Positions 51,610 to 60,529 of a DNA stretch of 64,000 nucleotides are shown piece by piece. The notes under the pieces were generated by a model that saw only the letters and a list, made by a program, of their open reading frames with translations, was not told where the DNA came from and made no database searches. This DNA comes from Elioraea rosea (GTDB lineage Bacteria; Pseudomonadota; Alphaproteobacteria; Acetobacterales; Acetobacteraceae). How positions within the stretch are numbered: position 1 is the stretch's first letter; every line of letters begins with the position of its first letter. The stretch spans positions 1 to 64,000 of the forward strand of contig NZ_VFAC01000005.1 in assembly GCF_007644105.1 (NCBI RefSeq), written 5' to 3'. The position numbers and the translations under genes were made by a program.

Positions 51610-53463
51610 ATGAAGGACGACCACGGGACGGGCGACAGGGGGCTGACCGGCGCGATGGCTGGGCTGTTCGGAGACACGCCGGAGGACGACGCGCCGCCCC
51701 CCGCCGAGGGCCCGGGCCTGTTCGGCGCCGCCGCGGAGGCCGCGCCCGCCACTACGACGAGCGCCTCGCCCGCCGCCTATCGCGTTCTTGCCCGCAAGTA
51801 CCGGCCGCAGGATTTCGAGGCGCTGATCGGCCAGGAAGCGATGGTGAGAACGCTCACCAACGCCTTCGCGCAGGGCCGCATCGCGCACGCCTTCATGCTG
51901 ACCGGCGTGCGTGGCGTCGGCAAGACGACGACCGCTCGCATCATCGCCCGCGCGCTGAACTGCCTCGGCGTCGACGGCACGAACGACCGCCCGACCATCA
52001 CGCCCTGCGGCGTGTGCGCCAATTGCCGCGCCATCGCCGAGGACCGCCACACCGACGTGATGGAAATGGATGCCGCCTCGCGCACCGGCGTCGACGACAT
52101 CCGCGAGATCATCGAGGGGGTGCGCTTCCGGCCGCTGTCTGCGCGGCAGAAGGTCTACATCATCGACGAAGTGCACATGCTCTCGCGCAACGCCTTCAAC
52201 GCGCTGTTGAAGACGCTCGAGGAGCCTCCCGCGCACGTCACCTTCATCTTCGCGACGACAGAGATCCGCAAGGTTCCCGTCACCGTCCTCTCGCGCTGCC
52301 AGCGCTTCGACCTGCGGCGGATCGCTGCCGACCGGCTCGCCTCGCATTTCGGCGCGATCGCGGAGAAGGAGGGCGCGCGCATCGAGGAGGGCGCGCTGCG
52401 TCTGATCGCCCGCGCGGCGGACGGTTCGGTGCGCGACGGGCTCTCGCTGCTCGACCAGGCGATCGTGCTTGCGGGCGAGGACACCGTCACCGAGGCCGCC
52501 GTGCGCGACATGCTCGGGCTCGCCGACCGTGAGGCCGTGTTCGACCTGTTCGAGGCCGCCATGGCGGGGCGCGTGGCGGATGCGCTCGCGCTTCTCGCAG
52601 AAGGCAACGCCGTCGGCGCCGATCCGGGCGTGGTGATCGCAGACCTGCTCGGCATCACCCACACGGTCACGCGGCTGAAGCTCGCACCCGCGCTCGCAGA
52701 ACGCGCAGCCCTGTCGGAGGCAGAGCGCACGCGCGGCACGGCGCTCGCCGCCGCCCTCTCGCTGCCGCAGCTCGGGCGCGCGTGGCAGATGCTCCTGAAG
52801 GGCGGGGCGGAGGTGAACGAGGCGCCTGACCGGCTTGCCGCGGCAGAGATGGTCCTGATCCGCCTCGCCCATGTCGCCGACCTGCCGACGCCGGGCGACA
52901 TCATCCGCAAGCTGACCAATGGCGAGGGCATCGCCGCGGCAACGCCTGCCCCGCGGGGGAACCCGGGCGGCGGCGGCTTGCGCGCGATCGCCGGCGGAGG
53001 GCGCGCCGTGGCGGCGGCGAGCGTACCCATCAGCGCGGAGCCCGCGCCCGGTATCGCCATCACAGGGCTGGCCGACATCGCAGCGCTCGCAGTCGCGCGG
53101 CGCGAGGCGACGCTTGCCGCCAACATCGCGAGCCGGGTCCACCTCGTGCGCATCGAGGACGGGCTTCTCGAGATCCGCCCCGATGCCGACGCGCCGCGCG
53201 ACCTCAGCTCGAAGATCGCAGCGCTGCTCAGCGAGGCGACCGGCCGCCGCTGGACCGTCGCGATCTCGACCGAGGCCGGCGCGCCGACGCTCGCCGAGCT
53301 CGAGCATGCGGAGGCCCTGCAGCTCCGCGCCTCGGTCGAGCAGGATCCGCTGGTGCGCGCGATCCTGGAGGCCTTTCCCGGCGCGGTGATCGAGGCGATC
53401 CGCGAGGCCGCACCGCCGCCCGACACGATCGACCCTGCGATGGATGAGGACGAGGACGAATGA
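51610..53463 (+). CDS. dnaX: DNA polymerase III subunits gamma and tau
   Basis: DnaX is the clamp-loader ATPase of the replisome. The 617 aa product shows YRVLARKYRPQDFEALIGQE, Walker A GVRGVGKTTTARIIARAL, a four-Cys zinc module (CLGVDG ... CGVCANC), Walker B IIDEVHMLS, sensor 1 FIFATTE and FNALLKTLEEPPAHVTF. A Gly/Ala-rich hinge (about 455-480) precedes the C-terminal tau part, ending in an acidic tail DEDEDE. ATG 51610 is the first after the SRP RNA; ATG 51655 (MAGLFGDTPEDD) is an alternative, and neither has a strong ribosome site. A tau-only product is likely, as I saw no slippery A-run. Confidence 0.95.
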   Translation: MKDDHGTGDRGLTGAMAGLFGDTPEDDAPPPAEGPGLFGAAAEAAPATTTSASPAAYRVLARKYRPQDFEALIGQEAMVRTLTNAFAQGRIAHAFMLTGVRGVGKTTTARIIARALNCLGVDGTNDRPTITPCGVCANCRAIAEDRHTDVMEMDAASRTGVDDIREIIEGVRFRPLSARQKVYIIDEVHMLSRNAFNALLKTLEEPPAHVTFIFATTEIRKVPVTVLSRCQRFDLRRIAADRLASHFGAIAEKEGARIEEGALRLIARAADGSVRDGLSLLDQAIVLAGEDTVTEAAVRDMLGLADREAVFDLFEAAMAGRVADALALLAEGNAVGADPGVVIADLLGITHTVTRLKLAPALAERAALSEAERTRGTALAAALSLPQLGRAWQMLLKGGAEVNEAPDRLAAAEMVLIRLAHVADLPTPGDIIRKLTNGEGIAAATPAPRGNPGGGGLRAIAGGGRAVAAASVPISAEPAPGIAITGLADIAALAVARREATLAANIASRVHLVRIEDGLLEIRPDADAPRDLSSKIAALLSEATGRRWTVAISTEAGAPTLAELEHAEALQLRASVEQDPLVRAILEAFPGAVIEAIREAAPPPDTIDPAMDEDEDE

Positions 53464-53783
53464 AGAACCTGGCCAACATGATGAAGCAGGCGCAGGAAAT
53501 GCAGTCGCGCATGCAGGAGATGCAGGAGCGCCTCGGCCAGGCGGAGGTCTCCGGCCAGTCGGGTGCCGGCATGGTGCAGGTGACGATGACCGGCAAGGGC
53601 GAGGTGCGCCGGCTGAAGATCGACAAGGCTCTGGTCGACCCAGCAGAGGTCGAGGTGCTCGAGGATCTCGTCGTCGCCGCGATCGCCGATGCGAAGGCGA
53701 AGGCCGAGGCGATGATGTCTGAGGAGATGGGCAAGCTCACGGGCGGGCTGAACCTCCCCGCAGGACTGAAGCTCCCCTTCTGA
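53460..53783 (+). CDS. ybaB: YbaB/EbfC family nucleoid-associated protein
   Basis: This is a 107 aa DNA-binding protein with the usual long N-terminal helix rich in Met/Gln ([19 protein letters not shown]), the central beta region [19 protein letters not shown] and C-terminal helix with [17 protein letters not shown]. It forms tweezer-like dimers on DNA. ATG 53460 overlaps the dnaX stop, and recR follows after 4 bp, the classical dnaX-ybaB-recR order. Confidence 0.96.
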   Translation: MKNLANMMKQAQEMQSRMQEMQERLGQAEVSGQSGAGMVQVTMTGKGEVRRLKIDKALVDPAEVEVLEDLVVAAIADAKAKAEAMMSEEMGKLTGGLNLPAGLKLPF

Positions 53784-53787
53784 CCCC

Positions 53788-54381
53788 ATGATGGGCCCCG
53801 AGCTCGAGCGGCTGGTGATGCTGCTCGCGAAGCTGCCGGGCTTCGGGCCACGCAGCGCGCGGCGGGCCGCGCTTTCGCTCCTGCAGAAGCGCGAGGTGCT
53901 GATGCGCCCGCTCGCCGATGCCCTGCTCGCGGCGGCCGAGGCGATACGCCCGTGCTCGGTCTGCGGCAATCTCGACACGACAGACCCGTGCGGCCTCTGT
54001 GCCGATGCGCGGCGCGACCGAGCGACGATCTGCGTCGTCGAGACGGTGGGCGATCTGTGGGCGCTCGAGCGCGCGCATGCACACAAGGGGCTGTACCACG
54101 TGCTCGGCGGCACGCTGTCCGCCCTCGCGGGGCAGAGGCCCGAGGACCTCTCGGTCGAGCCGCTTCTCCGCCGCGCCGCCTCGGGCGAGGTGCGCGAGGT
54201 GATCCTCGCCACCTCTGCCACCGTCGATGGCCAGACCACGGCGCACTACCTCGCCGGCCGGCTTCGCGACACGGGCGTGGCCGTCACGCGGCTCGCGCAT
54301 GGCGTGCCGGTGGGCGGCGAGCTCGGCTATCTCGACGACGGAACCCTCACCGCAGCACTCGCCTCGCGCCGGCCTGCGTGA
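53788..54381 (+). CDS. recR: Recombination protein RecR
   Basis: This 197 aa protein acts with RecF/RecO to load RecA at gaps. It shows an N-terminal helix-hairpin-helix ([20 protein letters not shown]), a C4 zinc finger ([16 protein letters not shown]), a Toprim domain ([34 protein letters not shown]) and a C-terminal [16 protein letters not shown]. All key elements are intact. The neighbour order supports the call. The gene converges with a DUF421 gene. Confidence 0.97.
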   Translation: MMGPELERLVMLLAKLPGFGPRSARRAALSLLQKREVLMRPLADALLAAAEAIRPCSVCGNLDTTDPCGLCADARRDRATICVVETVGDLWALERAHAHKGLYHVLGGTLSALAGQRPEDLSVEPLLRRAASGEVREVILATSATVDGQTTAHYLAGRLRDTGVAVTRLAHGVPVGGELGYLDDGTLTAALASRRPA

Positions 54382-54390
54382 GCGCGCTGC

Positions 54391-54879
54391 TCAGCCGATC
54401 GGAGCGTCGCGCCGCGGCGCCGGTAGGGCCTCGCCCTGCTCCTTCGGGACGATCGTGATCGTGCCGTCTGTCTCCAGGATTGCGTAGCGCACGCCCTCCA
54501 GCGACAGGATGGCCCGGCTTGCGCGGGCTGCCTGAAGTACATCGTCCTCGCTCAGCCGCGCCTTGTGAATCCTGTCGGCAAGCACACGCCCGTTCTCGAC
54601 CAGGATCGTCGGAACACCGTCCAGCACCTTCTCGGCCAGCTTCCAGCGCCGCTTCACGAGCGACAGCACGACATCGACCAGAAGTAGGGTGACGATCACT
54701 ATCAGCGCGTTGGTGAGGGAGGGATCGCCTCCGAGAAGCGCGTCCTGCGCCGCCTCGCCGATCAGCAGCAGCAGGACGAGGTCGAATGGCGTCGCCTGGG
54801 CGAGGCTGCGCCGCCCCGTCACCCGGAACAGGCCGAAGATCACGAGGTACATCACGATGGCGGAGGCGACGGCGTGCAT
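54391..54879 (-). CDS. DUF421 (YetF-like) membrane protein
   Basis: This is a 162 aa protein with three hydrophobic helices (SAIVMYLVIFGLFRVTG, FDLVLLLLIGEAAQDALLGG, NALIVIVTLLLVDVVLSL) followed by a cytosolic domain, VPTILVENGRVLADRIHKAR and LSEDDVLQAARASR, typical of DUF421/YetF, which forms dimers and influences spore germination or stress in Bacillus. It is shorter than Bacillus YetF (about 230 aa), the usual alphaproteobacterial size. The next gene upstream (54889) is 9 bp away on the same strand. Confidence 0.88.
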   Translation of the reverse strand: MHAVASAIVMYLVIFGLFRVTGRRSLAQATPFDLVLLLLIGEAAQDALLGGDPSLTNALIVIVTLLLVDVVLSLVKRRWKLAEKVLDGVPTILVENGRVLADRIHKARLSEDDVLQAARASRAILSLEGVRYAILETDGTITIVPKEQGEALPAPRRDAPIG

Positions 54880-54888
54880 CGTCGTTTC

Positions 54889-55344
54889 TCAGGGAAGCAC
54901 GAGGATGCGGAGGCCGCGAGGCGGCAGCCCCGCGACGTCGAGCGTTGCGCGGTGCAGCCCAGCACTTCGCATGCTCGCGCGGATCGCGATCGTCCCGCCC
55001 GCCGGCAGTGCGATGCGGAGCGTGTCCTCCGCCAGCGATTCGACCACTGTCCCGGGCTGGTCGGCCAGGTTCAGCCTGGCGACGGCCGGCCCGGCGAAGG
55101 TTGCGAGGACCGGCACGGCGCCTCCGTTGCGCACCAACACGCGGCTCTCGCGCCCGGTACGCTGGATACGCTCATACGCCATCGAAACGTCGCCGACGCG
55201 TATGGCTGCCTCGGCGAGCCTTCCGTCGCCGAACATCCCGACCACCGATGCGGCGACGATCGCGGCCATGCAGGCCCAGCCCAGGCGCTGGATGCGCCAG
55301 AAGGTCCGCTGCAGGCCAATGTCGTCTTCTACCGGTTCTGCCAC
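54889..55344 (-). CDS. Uncharacterised single-span membrane protein
   Basis: This is a protein of about 151 aa. One transmembrane helix (RLGWACMAAIVAASVVGMFG, residues about 20-40) separates a short cytosolic head from a beta-rich periplasmic domain (FAGPAVARLNLADQPGTVV; DTLRIALPAGGTIAIRA; RGLRILVLP at the end). I recognise no family. GTG 55344 is the best start that keeps the helix near the N-terminus, but the ribosome site is weak. It is paired with the DUF421 gene, so the two may form one membrane complex. Confidence 0.7.
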   Translation of the reverse strand: MAEPVEDDIGLQRTFWRIQRLGWACMAAIVAASVVGMFGDGRLAEAAIRVGDVSMAYERIQRTGRESRVLVRNGGAVPVLATFAGPAVARLNLADQPGTVVESLAEDTLRIALPAGGTIAIRASMRSAGLHRATLDVAGLPPRGLRILVLP

Positions 55345-55406
55345 AGCCTGGGTGATCCTTGTCCGGATCAGGAACAACGGCCGGGAGAAGGCAGAGTTGC
55401 GGGGCG

Positions 55407-56663
55407 TCAGCCGGGCAGGAGGATGCCCACCGCAGCGCCCGTCATGCAGCAGGCGAGCATGCCGCCGACAAGCGCCGCCGGGCCGAGCGCGGCGATCTCG
55501 CCCCGTCGTTCCGGCACCAGCGTGCTCATGCCGCCGACGATGATGCCCATCGAGCCCGGATTGGCGAAGCCGCACAGTGCCCAGGCGAGGATGATGCGCG
55601 AGCGCTCCGACATCGCCGCCCCCGATGTGCCGAAGTCGAGATAGGCGACGAACTCGTTGATCACGACCTTCAGCCCGAGAAGACGCGACGCCTCGGCGAC
55701 ATCCGGTGTGGCGATGCCCATCAGCACCGCGATCGGCCACATCGCCCAGGCGGCGAGCTGCTGCAGAGTCACGCCGGCAAGCGGCAGGAGCGCCATGTTG
55801 GCGAGCGCGACGAGGGCAATGAACACGATGAGCGCTGCGATGACCCCGAGCATGATGGCGAGCCCATCGGCCGTGCCGCGCACGATCGCCTCCATCGCGC
55901 CGACATAGAGCTTCGGCGGCGCCTGCTCCTCGACCGCCGCCTGGCCAGGGTCGGGCGGAAGCATGAGCCGCGCGACGAGTACCGCGGCCGGAGCGCTGAC
56001 CAGGCTTGCCGCGAGAAGCTGCCCCGCCGCATCGGGCAGGACGTCGCGCAGGAACAGCGCGTAGACGGCGAGCGTGTTGCCCGAGATCGTCGCAAGCCCC
56101 GCGACCATGACGACGAAGAGATCGGCCCGCGGCAGCGACGCGAGATAGGGGCGCACCAGCAGCGGCGCCTCGACCATGCCGACGAACACGTTCGCCGCCG
56201 TGGCGAATCCCGCCGCGCCGCCGAGGCCGAGGCCCCGCGACAGCAGGGCCGCCATGCCGCGCACGGCGAGCGGCAGGATGCCTAGATGGTAGAGCAGCGC
56301 CGAGAGCGCGCCGACGACGAGGATGAGCGGTAGGGCACGGAAGGCGAGGATGAACGAGGCGCCTGGCGCGGTCTCCGCGAAGGGAAGCGGCCCGCCGCCC
56401 AGATAGCCGAAGACGAGCGCGGTGCCTTCCGTCGTCGCCCGCGCGAGCGCATCAACCGCGTGCCCGACCGCGCCGAGCGCGGCGCGGAGGGGCGGCAGGT
56501 GAAGCATCAGGGCAGCCAGAACGATCTGGGCGGCGAGGCCGATCAGGATCAGCCGCCACGGAATCGCGGCCGGCCCACGGGCGCGTCCCCAGGCCCAGGC
56601 CAACGCGGCGAGCGCCGCGAGCCCGACGCCCGAGACGAGTTGCCCCGTCACATAGCCCGTCAC
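55407..56663 (-). CDS. Concentrative nucleoside transporter (NupC/CNT family)
   Basis: This is a 418 aa inner-membrane symporter for nucleosides driven by proton or sodium. Gly-rich helices typical of CNT are visible: [21 protein letters not shown] (containing the E in MVEAP), [31 protein letters not shown] and [15 protein letters not shown]. These are the conserved inverted hairpin and ligand-binding motifs. ATG 56663 overlaps the rmuC stop by four bases. Its position in the purH-rmuC stretch may link purine salvage with synthesis, but that is not shown. Confidence 0.93.
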   Translation of the reverse strand: MTGYVTGQLVSGVGLAALAALAWAWGRARGPAAIPWRLILIGLAAQIVLAALMLHLPPLRAALGAVGHAVDALARATTEGTALVFGYLGGGPLPFAETAPGASFILAFRALPLILVVGALSALLYHLGILPLAVRGMAALLSRGLGLGGAAGFATAANVFVGMVEAPLLVRPYLASLPRADLFVVMVAGLATISGNTLAVYALFLRDVLPDAAGQLLAASLVSAPAAVLVARLMLPPDPGQAAVEEQAPPKLYVGAMEAIVRGTADGLAIMLGVIAALIVFIALVALANMALLPLAGVTLQQLAAWAMWPIAVLMGIATPDVAEASRLLGLKVVINEFVAYLDFGTSGAAMSERSRIILAWALCGFANPGSMGIIVGGMSTLVPERRGEIAALGPAALVGGMLACCMTGAAVGILLPG

Positions 56664-57799
56664 GGGGCCTTCGGAAGCGCGGGAGGGGGGTCGTCGAACT
56701 CGACCGCGACGATCTGCTGCGCGCGCCGCGATACGGCGCCGGCCGAGATCTCGATCTGGTCGATGTCCTTCTGCGCCTGCTCGAAATGCCTGCGCAGGTT
56801 GCTCACCCGCTCGGCCAAGCGTCCGACATCAGCGGCGAGCTTCGTGACCTCGACCTGGATCGTGCGCGCCTCCTTGCGCATCCGCACGTCGCGCATCACC
56901 GCCTGCATCGTGTTCAGGATCGCCATCATCGTCGTCGGCGAGACGATCCACACGCGGGCCTTGAAGGCGGCGTCGATCACGTCCTCGAACTCGGCATGCA
57001 GCGTCGCGTAGATCGCCTCGGAGGGGACGAACAGAAGCGCGCTGTCGGCGGTCTCGTTCGCAATGATGTATTTCGAGCCGACATCCTTGACGTGCTTGCC
57101 GACATCGCTTCGGAACTGCCGCGCCGCGACCGCACGCTCGGCCTCGTTCGCCGCATCGCGAAGCCGGCGGAACGCCTCGAGCGGGAACTTGCTGTCCACG
57201 GCGATCGGCCCAGGCGGATCGGCGAGCCGCAGAAGGCAGTCGACGCGCGTGGTGTTCGAGAGAACGCACTGGAACTCGTAGTCGGACGGCGCGAGCACGT
57301 CGCGCACCAGGGCCTCGAGCTGGGCCTCGCCGAACGCGCCGCGCGCCTGCTTGTTGCCCAGGAGGTTGGACAGCCCCGTCACCTGCTCCGACAGAGCGGT
57401 GATGGTGGCCTGCGCAGCATCGATCACGGCGAGCCTCTCGCCAACCTTGGCGAGGCTTTCGAGCGTGGCCTCCGAGGCGGAGGAAAGACGCGCGTTGATC
57501 CGCTCGTTCAGCGTATCGACGGCGGAGGAAAGGGCGAGTTGTTGCGCCGCGAGCCGGTCTGCCAGCGCGGTCTCCTGCGCGGTGATCGCCATCGCCTGGG
57601 CCTGCTGGTCACGCCCGAGCTGGTCGAGCCGGCCGCCGAGCATCGCCTGCTGGTCACGCAGCGCCGAGAAGGCGGCAAGCATCTCCGGCGGCACGGCCGG
57701 GCGGCGGACAAGCGCGATCAGCAGCACCGCCACGAGGAGGCCGAGCGCAAGCGGCGCCCAGTCCTGCCAGCGGGACAGGATCTCCTCGATCGGGCTCAA
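56660..57799 (-). CDS. rmuC: DNA recombination protein RmuC
   Basis: RmuC limits sequence inversion at short repeats and is a predicted nuclease-fold protein. This 379 aa protein has an N-terminal transmembrane anchor ([19 protein letters not shown]), a long coiled coil (residues about 50-150) and the RmuC nuclease-like core: [32 protein letters not shown], and AVDSKFP-type active site residues followed by [14 protein letters not shown]-like [18 protein letters not shown]. The start is TTG 57799 overlapping the purH stop; no ATG in frame fits before the anchor. Confidence 0.92.
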   Translation of the reverse strand: MSPIEEILSRWQDWAPLALGLLVAVLLIALVRRPAVPPEMLAAFSALRDQQAMLGGRLDQLGRDQQAQAMAITAQETALADRLAAQQLALSSAVDTLNERINARLSSASEATLESLAKVGERLAVIDAAQATITALSEQVTGLSNLLGNKQARGAFGEAQLEALVRDVLAPSDYEFQCVLSNTTRVDCLLRLADPPGPIAVDSKFPLEAFRRLRDAANEAERAVAARQFRSDVGKHVKDVGSKYIIANETADSALLFVPSEAIYATLHAEFEDVIDAAFKARVWIVSPTTMMAILNTMQAVMRDVRMRKEARTIQVEVTKLAADVGRLAERVSNLRRHFEQAQKDIDQIEISAGAVSRRAQQIVAVEFDDPPPALPKAP

Positions 57800-59373
57800 T
57801 GGCGGAAATGCCGCATGCTGGTGAAGACCATGGCAAGCCCCCGCTCGTCCGCCGCGGTGATCACTTCGGCGTCGCGCATCGACCCGCCTGGCTGGATCAC
57901 TGCCGTGGCACCCGCCTCGGCGGCGCTGATCAGCCCGTCTGCAAAGGGGAAGAAAGCATCGGAGGCGACGACCGATCCCTTCGCCAGAGGCTCCGCGAGC
58001 CCGGCCGCCTTCGCTGCCTCGGCGCTCTTCCAGGCAGCGATGCGGGCACTGTCCACGCGGCTCATCTGCCCCGCGCCGATGCCGACGGTCGCGCGGTTCT
58101 TCGCGTACACGATGGCGTTGGACTTGACGTGCTTGGCGACGCGGAAGGCGAAGACGAGATCGGCGAGCTCGGCCTCTGTCGGCGCACGCTTCGTGACCAC
58201 GCGGAGCGACGCGGCATCGACGCGGCCGGCGTCGCGCGTCTGCGCGAGGAAGCCGCCGGAGACCGAACGATAGGCAAGGCCTGGCTGAGCGGGATCGGGA
58301 AGCGCGCCGGCGAGCAGCAGGCGGAGGTTCTTCTTCCGCGCGAACACCGCCCGCGCCGCCGCCGTCGCATCCGGAGCGATCACCACCTCGGTGAAGATCG
58401 CAGCGATCTTCTCGGCCGCCGCCTCGTCGAGCGCACGATTGGCCGCGACGATTCCGCCGAAGGCAGAGACGGGGTCGCAGCGCAGCGCGGCATCCCAGGC
58501 TTCGGCCAGCGTGCCGGCAACCGCGACGCCGCACGGGTTGGCGTGCTTGACGATGACGATCGCGGGCGCGTCGAACTCGGAGACGCATTCGTAGGCCGCA
58601 TCCGTGTCGGCGATGTTGTTGTAGGAAAGCTCCTTGCCTTGCACCTGCTCGGCGGTGGCCACCCCGGCTCGGCCATCGGTTCGGTAGAACGCAGCGGCCT
58701 GATGGGGATTCTCGCCGTAGCGGAGCGTCTGCACGAGCGAGCCTGCGAAGGCGACGCGCGGCGGGAACGCCACCTCGTTCGCGGAGGAAAACCAGCGCGC
58801 GATCGCGGCATCGTAGGCGGCCGTGCGCGCATAGGCTTCCGCGGCGAGGCGGCGGCGCAGGGCGAGCGTGGTGCCGCCATGCTGCATCAGCGCCTGCCGC
58901 ACCTCTGCGAGATGCGCGGGTGCGGTGAGCACGGCGACGAAATCGTGGTTTTTCGCCGCGGCGCGGATCAACGCCGGGCCGCCGATGTCGATGTTCTCGA
59001 CGCAGTCGTCGAAGCCGCGGCCCTCTGCCACCGTCGCCTCGAACGGGTAGAGGTTCACCGCGAGAAGATCGATCGGGCCGATGCCGTGGGCAGAGAGCGC
59101 AGCCATGTGATGCGGGTCGTCGCGCCGCGCGAGCAGGCCACCATGCACCTGCGGCACGAGCGTCTTGACCCGCCCGTCGAGGATCTCTGGAAAGCCCGAC
59201 AGCTCCGCCACGTCGCGCACGGCAAGCCCCGCCTCGCGCAGCGCCCGCGCCGTGCCGCCCGTCGAGACGAGCTCGACGCCGAGCCCTGCGAGGAAGGTCG
59301 CGAAAGGCACGATACCCGTCTTGTCGGAGACGGAGATCAGCGCGCGGCGGACGGGGAGGGGAGCATCTGTCAT
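57796..59373 (-). CDS. purH: Bifunctional AICAR transformylase/IMP cyclohydrolase
   Basis: PurH catalyses the last two steps of IMP synthesis. This 525 aa protein has an IMP cyclohydrolase domain ([43 protein letters not shown]) and an AICAR transformylase domain ([49 protein letters not shown]). The usual VKTLHPKVHGG segment reads [11 protein letters not shown], a local variant. ATG 59373 is chosen at [14 protein letters not shown]. Its stop overlaps the rmuC start. Confidence 0.96.
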   Translation of the reverse strand: MTDAPLPVRRALISVSDKTGIVPFATFLAGLGVELVSTGGTARALREAGLAVRDVAELSGFPEILDGRVKTLVPQVHGGLLARRDDPHHMAALSAHGIGPIDLLAVNLYPFEATVAEGRGFDDCVENIDIGGPALIRAAAKNHDFVAVLTAPAHLAEVRQALMQHGGTTLALRRRLAAEAYARTAAYDAAIARWFSSANEVAFPPRVAFAGSLVQTLRYGENPHQAAAFYRTDGRAGVATAEQVQGKELSYNNIADTDAAYECVSEFDAPAIVIVKHANPCGVAVAGTLAEAWDAALRCDPVSAFGGIVAANRALDEAAAEKIAAIFTEVVIAPDATAAARAVFARKKNLRLLLAGALPDPAQPGLAYRSVSGGFLAQTRDAGRVDAASLRVVTKRAPTEAELADLVFAFRVAKHVKSNAIVYAKNRATVGIGAGQMSRVDSARIAAWKSAEAAKAAGLAEPLAKGSVVASDAFFPFADGLISAAEAGATAVIQPGGSMRDAEVITAADERGLAMVFTSMRHFRH

Positions 59374-59404
59374 GGGGAACCGTTCCGGAATCGTTCGTCG
59401 TGGA

Positions 59405-60529
59405 TCATAGACCGAGAAGCGCGATCTGGCGCGCGATGACCTTGGCCTCGTCGTATTCCGCGCGGGCGCGGGCAAGCGAGGCCGCGCCCATCCGCGCGCG
59501 CAAGGCCGGATCGCCGGCGAGCCGGCCCAGGGCCTCGGCGAGCGCGGCCTCGTCCTTCACCGGCACGAGGAAGCCCGTCTCGCCGTCGATCACCTGTTCC
59601 CGCGCGCCGCGGATACGCGTGGCGACGACGGGAAGCCCGGTCATCATCGCCTCGATGATCGCGCGCGGCATGCCTTCGCGGTGGGAGGGAAGCACGAAGA
59701 GATCGGCGCCGCGAAGCAGCGCCGCAACGTCGGTGCGGTAGCCGAGCAGCTTCAGGCGCGATGCGGTCGCCGGGTCGCCTTGCGCAGCAGCGAGCGCGGC
59801 GTCCACCGCGCCCTCGTGGTCGCTCTCGAGCCGGGTGCCGATGCAGGCGAGCGTGAGGCGCGGCACGCGCGCGAGCGCGGCGAAGAGCTCGGGGTAGCCC
59901 TTCTCGGCAACCATTCGCCCGATCATCACCGCGACGACGTCATCGGGCCCGACGCCCATCGCCGCCCGCGCGGCAGCACGTTCCTCCGCCGTGCCGGGAC
60001 GGAACAGCGAGGGATCGACGCCGTTGCCGATCACCGTGACCGCCCCGTCGGGTGCGAGGCGTTCTGCCTTCGCCGTCTCTGCATCCTCCGCGCTCTGCGT
60101 CATCAGCACATCGGTGAAGCGGCGGCCGAAGCGTTCCAGCAGCACATGCGCGCGGTAGGTGGAGGGGCGCATCCGTTCGTGGAAATAGAAGCCGTGCGCC
60201 GTGTAGGCGATGCGCGGAATGCCGGCGACGCGGCCCGCGATGCGGCCGACGAGGCCGGCAAGCGGCGTGTGCACGTGGAGGAGGTCGAACCGCTCCTCGC
60301 GGAAAAGGCGCACGAGCGCGAGGAAGGCAGGTAGGTTGGCGAGCGGGTTGGCGCTGCGCGCGAAGGGGATGGGCGCGATGCGGAACCCCTCCTCCCGCGC
60401 CGGCGCGAGCTTCGGCCCATCGGCGCAGATACCGACGACCTCGTGGCCGCGCGCGCGCAGCTCGCGCATCAGCGGCAGCAGGAAATGCGTCAGCGAGAAA
60501 TCGACGTTGGTGAGCTGCGCGATCTTCAC
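59405..60529 (-). CDS. Glycosyltransferase family 4
   Basis: This is a 374 aa GT-B retaining transferase that adds a sugar from a nucleotide-sugar donor, probably in surface polysaccharide synthesis. The N-terminal acceptor domain has [19 protein letters not shown] and [17 protein letters not shown]. The C-terminal donor domain has [31 protein letters not shown] and the E-x7-E motif in [23 protein letters not shown] 60529 overlaps the asparagine synthase stop (GTGA), which makes a two-gene unit. The sugar is unknown. Confidence 0.93.
   Translation of the reverse strand: MKIAQLTNVDFSLTHFLLPLMRELRARGHEVVGICADGPKLAPAREEGFRIAPIPFARSANPLANLPAFLALVRLFREERFDLLHVHTPLAGLVGRIAGRVAGIPRIAYTAHGFYFHERMRPSTYRAHVLLERFGRRFTDVLMTQSAEDAETAKAERLAPDGAVTVIGNGVDPSLFRPGTAEERAAARAAMGVGPDDVVAVMIGRMVAEKGYPELFAALARVPRLTLACIGTRLESDHEGAVDAALAAAQGDPATASRLKLLGYRTDVAALLRGADLFVLPSHREGMPRAIIEAMMTGLPVVATRIRGAREQVIDGETGFLVPVKDEAALAEALGRLAGDPALRARMGAASLARARAEYDEAKVIARQIALLGL

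Noticed and set aside
59376-59386. GGAAC-C-GTTCC palindrome at the purH ribosome site
   Set aside because: It is short, has no partner site, and is equally explained by chance in GC-rich DNA. No PurR-type motif accompanies it.
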